Assembly: GCA_025966295.1 (NCBI GenBank)
Contig: JAOPVD010000001.1
Coordinates: forward strand, 1 to 12,174
Direction: 5' to 3'
DNA: 12,174 nt
Origin: Frankiales bacterium
Lineage (GTDB): Bacteria; Actinomycetota; Actinomycetes; Mycobacteriales; SCTD01
Every line of letters begins with the position of its first letter. Position 1 is the first letter of the stretch. This document shows, one piece after another, positions 1 through 4,599 of this stretch. The position numbers and the translations under genes are program-made. The notes under the pieces were generated by a model. That model did not search any database, was not told where the DNA came from, and saw nothing but the letters and a program-made list of their open reading frames with translations.

Positions 1-168
1 CACATCAGCAAGCTGGGCAACGGCAAGCGCGTCGGCAAGGTCGAGGACGTCGTCAACGTCGGCGACAAGCTGCAGGTCGAGATCACCGAGATCGACCAGC
101 GCGGCAAGATCAGCCTGACGCCGGTCCAGAACGACGCCGAGGCTGCTGAGCCCGCCGCGGCGGAGTAG
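1..168 (+). CDS. pnp: Polynucleotide phosphorylase, C-terminal end (partial)
   Basis: The window opens inside this gene; 55 codons and a TAG stop are visible in frame 1. The peptide begins HISKLGNGKRVGKVEDVVNV and continues through GDKLQVEITEIDQRGKISLTPV, which is the end of an S1 RNA-binding domain as found at the C-terminus of PNPase, followed by an Ala/Glu-rich tail. PNPase is a phosphate-dependent 3'-to-5' exoribonuclease (and polymerase) of RNA decay; the S1 domain grips RNA. The two catalytic RNase PH-like domains and the KH domain lie outside the window. An M16 protease gene starts 5 bp after the stop, the usual actinobacterial arrangement (gpsI-pepR), and this supports PNPase over other S1 proteins such as RpsA. 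The identification rests on a short fragment plus synteny. Confidence 0.85.
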   Translation, partial: HISKLGNGKRVGKVEDVVNVGDKLQVEITEIDQRGKISLTPVQNDAEAAEPAAAE

Positions 169-173
169 CTGCT

Positions 174-1448
174 TTGACGCGCAGGCCCCCGACAGGATCG
201 CGCAAGACGGTCCTGCCCGGGGGCCTGCGCGTCGTCACGGAGGCGGTGCCCGGGGTCCGGAGCGCCGCCTTCGGCGTCTGGGTGGGCGTCGGCTCGCGGG
301 ACGAGGCGCTGCCCGAGCACGGCGCCTCGCACTTCCTCGAGCACCTGCTGTTCAAGGGCACCCGCAAGCGCGACGCCCTGGAGATCGCGGTCGTCATGGA
401 CGCGGTCGGCGGTGAGCTGAACGCGTTCACCGCCAAGGAGTACACCTGCTACTACGCCCGGGTGCTGGACACCGACCTGCCGCTGGCGGTCGACGTGGTC
501 AGCGACCTGGTGACCAGCGCCCTGGTGGCGCCGGACGACGTCGCCTCCGAGCGCGGCGTCATCCTGGAAGAGATCTCGATGCACGACGACGACCCCGGTG
601 ACGTCGTCCACGACGCGTTCGCCGAGGCGCTGTACGGCGGGCACCCGCTGGGGCGGCCCGTCATCGGCACCGTCGACAGCATCGAGGCGCTGACCGCGGA
701 CGCGATCGCCGGCTACTACCGCAGCCGCTACCAGGGGCCGCAGATGGTGGTCAGCGTCGCCGGCAACGTCGACCACGACGCCGTCGTACGGCTGGTGGAG
801 CAGGCCTTCCCTGGGCTGGCCCCGGCGAGCCCGGCGCCGCTGCGGCCCTGGGCACCGCCGCCGGCGCTGTCCGGCACGGTGGTGGAGGACCGGCCCACCG
901 AGCAGGCGCACCTGGTGCTCGGCACCCACGGCCTGGCCCGCGACGACGAGCGCCGCTACGCGCTGTCGGTGCTCAACAACGCCCTCGGCGGCGGCATGAG
1001 CAGCCGGCTGTTCCAGGAGGTGCGCGAGAAGCGCGGCCTGGCCTACAGCGTCTACAGCTACTCCAGCCACCACCACGACACCGGCATGTTCGGCATCTAC
1101 GCCGGCTGCTCGCCCAACCGGGTCGACCAGGTGCTGCAGCTGTGCCGCGAGGAGCTCGCGTCGGCGGCCGACAAGGGCCTCACCGACGAGGAGATCGCCC
1201 GGGCCCAGGGCCAGATGCGCGGCTCGCTGGTGCTCGGCCTGGAGGACACCGGCTCGCAGATGAGCCGCATCGGCAAGGCCGAGCTGGTGCACGGCGAGGT
1301 GCTGCCCGTCGATGAGCTGCTGGCCCGGATCGACGCGGTCACCCCCGACGACGTGCGGGCCATCGCCGACGACGTGCTCCGCCGACCGCTCTCCCTGGGC
1401 ATCATCGGCCCGTTCCCCGACCGCGACTTCGCAGAGGTGCTCACATGA
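174..1448 (+). CDS. pepR: M16 family zinc metallopeptidase (PepR/YmxG-like processing protease)
   Basis: A 424-residue single-chain M16 peptidase of usual bacterial length. The inverted zinc motif HxxEH is at H53-F-L-E56-H57, and the third ligand is E133, 76 residues after H57 as in mitochondrial processing peptidase beta. The C-terminal half carries the family's GGGMSSRLFQEVREKRGLAYS segment (about residues 272-292). No signal peptide is seen, so it is probably cytoplasmic; its natural substrates are not evident. I chose TTG at 174 because GGAG (162-165), overlapping the pnp stop, lies 8 nt upstream, and because the residues from there to TVLPGGLRVVTE match the short N-terminal extension typical of actinobacterial homologues. 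It follows pnp by 5 bp and overlaps dapB by 4 bp (ATGA), so it is almost certainly co-transcribed and coupled. Confidence 0.95.
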   Translation: MTRRPPTGSRKTVLPGGLRVVTEAVPGVRSAAFGVWVGVGSRDEALPEHGASHFLEHLLFKGTRKRDALEIAVVMDAVGGELNAFTAKEYTCYYARVLDTDLPLAVDVVSDLVTSALVAPDDVASERGVILEEISMHDDDPGDVVHDAFAEALYGGHPLGRPVIGTVDSIEALTADAIAGYYRSRYQGPQMVVSVAGNVDHDAVVRLVEQAFPGLAPASPAPLRPWAPPPALSGTVVEDRPTEQAHLVLGTHGLARDDERRYALSVLNNALGGGMSSRLFQEVREKRGLAYSVYSYSSHHHDTGMFGIYAGCSPNRVDQVLQLCREELASAADKGLTDEEIARAQGQMRGSLVLGLEDTGSQMSRIGKAELVHGEVLPVDELLARIDAVTPDDVRAIADDVLRRPLSLGIIGPFPDRDFAEVLT

Positions 1449-2170
1449 CGACAGTGGCCGTGTTCGGTGGCAAGGGCCGGATGGGCTCCGAGGCGGCGCG
1501 GGCGGTCACCGCCGCCCCCGACCTCGACCTCGGCCCGGTGTACGACGTGGGCGACCCGGTCGACCTGTCCGGGGTGGACGTGGCCGTCGACTTCACGCAC
1601 CCGTCCGCCGTGATGGCCAACCTCAAGGCCTGCATCGACGCCGGCGTGCACGCGGTCGTCGGCACCACCGGCTTCGACGAGGAGCGGCTCGCGCAGGTCC
1701 GCGGCTGGCTGGAGGGCACCTCGGTCGGGGTGCTGATCGCGCCCAACTTCGGGGTCGCCGCGGTGCTGATGATGCGCTTCGCCGCGCAGGCGGCCCGCTT
1801 CTTCGACTCCGCCGAGATCGTCGAGCTGCACCACCCCGGCAAGGCCGATGCGCCGTCCGGCACCGCCCGCCGGACCGCCGAGCTGATCGGCCAGGCGCGG
1901 GTCGGGCTGCCGGCGATGCCCGACGCCACCTCGCAGGAGCTCGAGGGCGCCCGCGGGGCGCTGGTCGACGGCGTGCGGGTGCACGCGGTGCGGCTGGCCG
2001 GGCTGGTCGCCCACCAGGAGGTGCTGCTCGGCGGCGAGGGGGAGACCCTGACGCTCCGGCACGACTCCTACGACCGGGCCTCGTTCATGCCCGGCGTGCT
2101 GCTCGGGGTCCGGCAGATCGGGTCCCGCCCCGGCCTGACGGTGGGCCTGGAAGCCCTGCTCGACCTGTGA
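1445..2170 (+). CDS. dapB: 4-hydroxy-tetrahydrodipicolinate reductase
   Basis: DapB reduces hydroxy-tetrahydrodipicolinate with NAD(P)H, the second dedicated step of diaminopimelate/lysine synthesis, feeding peptidoglycan. The protein is 241 residues, normal for actinobacteria. An N-terminal Rossmann motif, VFGGKGRMG (6-14), binds the nucleotide. The DFTHPSA (49-55) and VVGTTGF (71-77) segments, APNF (99-102) and the substrate/catalytic block ELHHPGKADAPSGTA (127-141) follow. H129, H130 and K133 are the expected catalytic and substrate residues and GT 139-140 binds the carboxylate. The ATG lies in an ATGA overlap with the protease gene. The first nucleotide-binding motif reads GGKGRMG rather than GAxGRMG, a minor variation. 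dapA, the preceding step, lies about 8 kb downstream on the same strand. Confidence 0.97.
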   Translation: MTTVAVFGGKGRMGSEAARAVTAAPDLDLGPVYDVGDPVDLSGVDVAVDFTHPSAVMANLKACIDAGVHAVVGTTGFDEERLAQVRGWLEGTSVGVLIAPNFGVAAVLMMRFAAQAARFFDSAEIVELHHPGKADAPSGTARRTAELIGQARVGLPAMPDATSQELEGARGALVDGVRVHAVRLAGLVAHQEVLLGGEGETLTLRHDSYDRASFMPGVLLGVRQIGSRPGLTVGLEALLDL

Positions 2171-2607
2171 AGGCCCGCACCAGCGCCGTCCTCGTCGTCG
2201 GGGCGACCGGGGTGCTCGGCGCCTACATGCTGGTCCGCGCGGCCGACCTGTTCGCGACGGGCAGCCTCAAGGGCATCCTGCTGGGCGTCGGCGTCGTGCT
2301 GCTCGTCCTGCTCGGCGGGCTGCTGGTCGCCGGCGAGGTGCGGCTCGGTGCCGCCTCGCAGCGGCTCGGGCAGCGGCTGTACGCCGAGGGCTTCACCGAG
2401 CAGGACATGCCCCGCACCCCGAGCGGTCGGGTGGACCGGGACGCGGCCGACGCGCTGTTCGCGGTCCGCAAGGAGGAGGCCGAGGCCGCGCCGGAGGACT
2501 GGCGGGTCTGGTTCAAGCTGGCGATCGCCTACGACGCGGCCCACGACCCCCAGCGCGGCCGCCGCGCGATGCGCCAGGCCGTCGCCCTGGAGAAGCTCGA
2601 CCGCTGA
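2167..2607 (+). CDS. Small two-helix membrane protein of the dapB operon (unknown function)
   Basis: A 146-residue protein whose GTG start overlaps the dapB stop by 4 bp (GTGA), so translation is probably coupled. The open frame runs much further upstream, but that part is a shadow of pepR and dapB in another frame. Residues about 7-23 and 35-56 are hydrophobic and probably form two membrane helices with a short loop between them. The remaining ~85 residues are charged and amphipathic; DWRVWFKLAIAYDAAHDPQR (111-130) plus the following helix resembles a single TPR-like helical hairpin. I do not recognise a characterised family. M. tuberculosis has a conserved membrane protein of similar size right after dapB (Rv2772c, from memory), so this is likely a positional counterpart. 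The cytoplasmic tail may bind a partner; that is inference. Confidence 0.8.
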   Translation: MKARTSAVLVVGATGVLGAYMLVRAADLFATGSLKGILLGVGVVLLVLLGGLLVAGEVRLGAASQRLGQRLYAEGFTEQDMPRTPSGRVDRDAADALFAVRKEEAEAAPEDWRVWFKLAIAYDAAHDPQRGRRAMRQAVALEKLDR

Positions 2608-2632
2608 CCCACCCTTGCTGACCCACCCTTGC
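2604..2632 (+). repeat. 14-bp tandem duplication spanning a stop codon
   Basis: CTGACCCACCCTTG occurs twice head to tail (2604-2617 and 2618-2631), followed by a C that begins a third unit. The first unit contains the TGA stop (2605-2607) of the membrane-protein gene. The end of the second unit runs directly into the left arm of the adjacent palindromic element, and both units end in CTTGC, so replication slippage next to the element is a plausible origin. Confidence 0.85.
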
Positions 2633-2747
2633 GTCATCGGAACTGCCCCGGACAGCTGGCGCCCCGGTGATGACGCAAGCGCAGTGCCCCTCGCTTGCGT
2701 CATCACAACTGCCCCTGACAGCTGGCGCCCCGGTGATGACGCAAGCG
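2628..2747. repeat. Two tandem copies of a ~52-bp palindromic intergenic element
   Basis: Copy 1 spans 2628-2679 and copy 2 spans 2694-2745, offset by 66 bp. They are identical at 49 of 52 positions (differences at 2639/2705, 2640/2706 and 2650/2716). Each copy begins with CTTGCGTCATC and ends with its exact reverse complement, GATGACGCAAG. In copy 2 the arms extend to 15 bp each (2692-2706 and 2733-2747) with a 26-base centre. The centre contains CAGCTG and GGCGCC palindromes. It lies between the convergent membrane-protein and acetyltransferase genes. It carries no coding capacity or T-tract. The form suggests a REP/MITE-like dispersed element; a role in ending both transcripts is possible but not shown. 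Confidence 0.85.
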
Positions 2748-2780
2748 GGGGAGGGGGGCGGCTCGGGGGGGCTCGGGGGG
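2747..2780 (+). other. G-run tract with G-quadruplex potential
   Basis: Four runs of 5-7 guanines are separated by loops of 1 (A), 6 (CGGCTC) and 3 (CTC) bases. This fits the usual G3+N1-7 pattern on the plus strand. It includes two tandem copies of GCTCGGGGGG (2761-2770 and 2771-2780). It starts at the right arm of the palindromic repeat and ends 10 bp before the acetyltransferase stop codon. That gene's transcript would carry the C-rich strand; read-through from the left operon would carry the G-rich strand. Confidence 0.6.
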
Positions 2781-2790
2781 CCCGGCGGGC

Positions 2791-3324
2791 TCAGGGGGCG
2801 GCGGTGAGGTCGGTGTGGAGGCGGCGCTGGTGGACGACGCGCGGGCCGGTGTCGAGGCCCCGGCCCAGGCCGTCGGGGCCCCAGCCGGCCGACTGCAGGA
2901 ACCCGGTCGTGACGGCGTCGCTCTCGAAGGCCCAGGTCACGCCGAGCGCGGTGCCGTCGGTGCGCCAGTGGTCGACGGTCGCGGCCAGCAGCCGGGAGCC
3001 GTGGCCGCGCCGGCCCCAGCGCGGCTCGACGAGCAGCGCCGTGATCTCCGAGGTGGTGGCGGCGTCGAGGTCCTCGTCGGTGGCCGGCGCGCTGGCCGCG
3101 AAGCCGACCAGCTCGGCGCCCTCGAGCGCGACCAGCAGGCGGTGCCGCGGCGACGGCGGTACCTCGACCGCGTGCAGCCACACCGCGGCGACCTGCTCCA
3201 GCGGCAGCTCGAGGGCCTCGGCGGGGAGGAGCTCGCCGTACGCGGTCCGCCAGGTCGAGAGCTGCACCCGGGCGACCAGCTCGGCGTCCTCGGGCCGTGC
3301 CGGCCGCACGCTGACGTCTGCCAC
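2791..3324 (-). CDS. GNAT family N-acetyltransferase
   Basis: A 177-residue single-domain GCN5-related acetyltransferase that would transfer an acetyl group from acetyl-CoA to an amine; the substrate cannot be told from sequence. The N-terminal strand VSVRPARPEDAELVARVQ (4-21) is the typical opening of the fold. LLVALEGAELVGFAAS (63-78) forms the central strands. EITALLVEPRWGRRGHGSRLL (93-113) is motif A, whose RRGHG pyrophosphate loop binds CoA, and FLQSAGW (142-148) is the usual C-terminal motif. The GTG start is supported by a TAGCCT -10 box only 6 bases upstream, which suggests a leaderless mRNA. It is divergent from the YcaQ-like gene (53-bp gap) and convergent with the dapB operon. Confidence 0.88.
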   Translation of the reverse strand: MADVSVRPARPEDAELVARVQLSTWRTAYGELLPAEALELPLEQVAAVWLHAVEVPPSPRHRLLVALEGAELVGFAASAPATDEDLDAATTSEITALLVEPRWGRRGHGSRLLAATVDHWRTDGTALGVTWAFESDAVTTGFLQSAGWGPDGLGRGLDTGPRVVHQRRLHTDLTAAP

Positions 3325-3330
3325 CCGGCC

Positions 3331-3336
3331 AGGCTA
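3331..3336 (-). promoter_or_regulatory. Putative -10 box, leaderless promoter of the acetyltransferase gene
   Basis: On the minus strand the sequence reads TAGCCT, then 6 bases (GGCCGG), then the GTG start. A TANNNT box at this distance puts transcription start at or next to the start codon, the common actinobacterial leaderless layout. The same hexamer precedes dapA. No convincing -35 is seen (CAGAGC at the right spacing). Confidence 0.5.
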
Positions 3337-3340
3337 GGCG

Positions 3341-3353
3341 GTGCTCTGAGCAC
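3341..3353. promoter_or_regulatory. Perfect palindrome in a divergent promoter region (candidate operator)
   Basis: GTGCTC-T-GAGCAC is a perfect 6+6 inverted repeat in the 53-bp gap between divergent genes. It falls inside the 17-base spacer between the proposed acetyltransferase -10 box and its -35 position. GCTCTGA also recurs at 3343-3349 and 3354-3360, 11 bp apart, about one helical turn. Binding by a dimeric repressor is inference. Confidence 0.4.
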
Positions 3354-3377
3354 GCTCTGACGGGGCCGGCTGACAGG

Positions 3378-4589
3378 ATGCCGTCCGTGCAGGACCTCTC
3401 GCTGCGGACCGCCCGCCGGATCGCGCTGGCCGCGCAGGGCTTCACCGACCCGCTGCCGACCGGCAGCGTCGACGCCCGGCACCTGCGCCGCGTGCTGGCC
3501 CGCACCGGCGTGCTGCAGATCGACTCGGTCAACGTCTTCGCCCGGGCCCAGCTGCTGCCGGCCTTCAGCCGCCTCGGACCGTGGCCGACGCCGCTGCTCG
3601 ACGACCTGGCGTTCCGCCGGCGCGAGCTGTTCGAGTACTGGGGCCACGAGGCGTCGTACCTGCCGGTGGGGCTGCAGCCGCTGCTGCGCTGGCGGATGGC
3701 TCGGGCGGAGGCGATGGAGGAGGGCTGGGGCGGGGTGGTGCGGGTCTTCCGGGAGCGCCCCGAGTTCGTGCAGTCCCTGCTGAAGCGGGTCGAGGCGGAG
3801 GGCCCGGTCGGCGCCGGCGCGCTCCGCGAGGCGCGCCCGGACAACGGTCCCTGGTGGGGCTGGGACGACGTCAAGCGCGGCCTGGAGTACCTGTTCTGGT
3901 CCGGCCGGATCAGCACCGCCCGCCGCACGCCGGGCTTCGAGCGCCTGTACGACGTCACCGAGCGGGTGCTGCCCGCGGACGTGCTCGCGCTGTCCACGCC
4001 GTCCCGGGAGGACGCGCAGCGCGAGCTGGTGCGGCTCGCGGCCCGGGCGCACGGGGTCGGCACCGAGCGCGACCTGCGCGACTACTTCCGGCTGCGGCCG
4101 GACGAGGGCCGCGCCGCGGTGGCCGCGCTCGTCGAGGACGGCGCCCTGGCGCCGGTGCGGGTCGAGGGCTGGCGGGACGTGGCCTACCTGTCGCCGGGGG
4201 TGGCGGTGCCGCGCCGGGTGCGCCGCTCGGCGCTGCTCTCGCCCTTCGACCCGCTGGTGTGGGAGCGCTCGCGCACCTCGCGGCTGTGGGGCGTGGACTA
4301 CCGCCTCGAGATCTACGTGCCGGCACCGAAGCGGGTCTACGGCTACTACTGCCTGCTGTTCCTGCACGACGAGGCGATCCGGGCCCGCGTCGACCTCAAG
4401 GCCGACCGCAAGGACGGTGTGCTGCGGGTGCTCGCGTCCTGGCTGGAGCCCGGCGCCGTGCCCGCCGGCACCGCCGAGGCGCTGGCGGCCGAGCTCCGGC
4501 GGGCGGCGGCCTGGCAGGGGCTGTCGGCGGTCGTGGTGGAGGACCGCGGCGACCTGGCCGGCGCGCTGGCCGCGGCGGTCGCGGCCTGA
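3378..4589 (+). CDS. YcaQ/AlkX-like winged-helix DNA glycosylase family protein (HTH_42)
   Basis: A 403-residue protein of the winged-helix HTH_42 family. Characterised members are E. coli YcaQ (AlkX), which unhooks DNA interstrand crosslinks by cleaving N-alkylated bases, and Streptomyces AlkZ, which gives azinomycin self-protection. The family's early signature is present: GVLQIDSVNVFARAQ starts near residue 44, and Q47-I-D49 matches the QxD catalytic motif of the AlkX branch rather than the QxQ of AlkZ. EYWGHEASYLP (about 86-96), LLSPFDPLVWERSR (about 286-299) and DYRLEIYVPAPKRVYGYY (about 307-324) are further family blocks. The N-terminal ATG at 3378 has only a weak AGG in front of it. 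It is divergent from the acetyltransferase and ends 10 bp from the convergent propeller gene. Glycosylase activity is inferred from family and motif. No biosynthetic cluster for a DNA-crosslinking compound is in view, so a housekeeping repair role is more likely than toxin self-resistance. Confidence 0.85.
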   Translation: MPSVQDLSLRTARRIALAAQGFTDPLPTGSVDARHLRRVLARTGVLQIDSVNVFARAQLLPAFSRLGPWPTPLLDDLAFRRRELFEYWGHEASYLPVGLQPLLRWRMARAEAMEEGWGGVVRVFRERPEFVQSLLKRVEAEGPVGAGALREARPDNGPWWGWDDVKRGLEYLFWSGRISTARRTPGFERLYDVTERVLPADVLALSTPSREDAQRELVRLAARAHGVGTERDLRDYFRLRPDEGRAAVAALVEDGALAPVRVEGWRDVAYLSPGVAVPRRVRRSALLSPFDPLVWERSRTSRLWGVDYRLEIYVPAPKRVYGYYCLLFLHDEAIRARVDLKADRKDGVLRVLASWLEPGAVPAGTAEALAAELRRAAAWQGLSAVVVEDRGDLAGALAAAVAA

Positions 4590-4599
4590 CGCGGTCAGG

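Noticed and set aside
1312..2166. Upstream extension of the membrane-protein frame
   Set aside because: It overlaps pepR and dapB, is Arg/Gly-rich, and the GTG at 2167 in the GTGA overlap gives a sensible membrane protein.
2628..2747. Repeat pair as a CRISPR array
   Set aside because: There are only two units. The gap between them is about 14 bp rather than a 30-40 bp unique spacer, and there are no cas genes.
2628..2747. Repeat pair as an ordinary rho-independent terminator
   Set aside because: The arms enclose 26-30 base centres, no T-tract follows on either strand, and the centre is as conserved as the arms; a termination role is possible but not the best description.
2513..4063. 516-codon minus-strand open frame across the repeats, acetyltransferase and YcaQ-like gene
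   Set aside because: It is a shadow frame of two real genes; its repeated ACVITGAPAVRGS segment is merely translation of the palindromic repeat pair.
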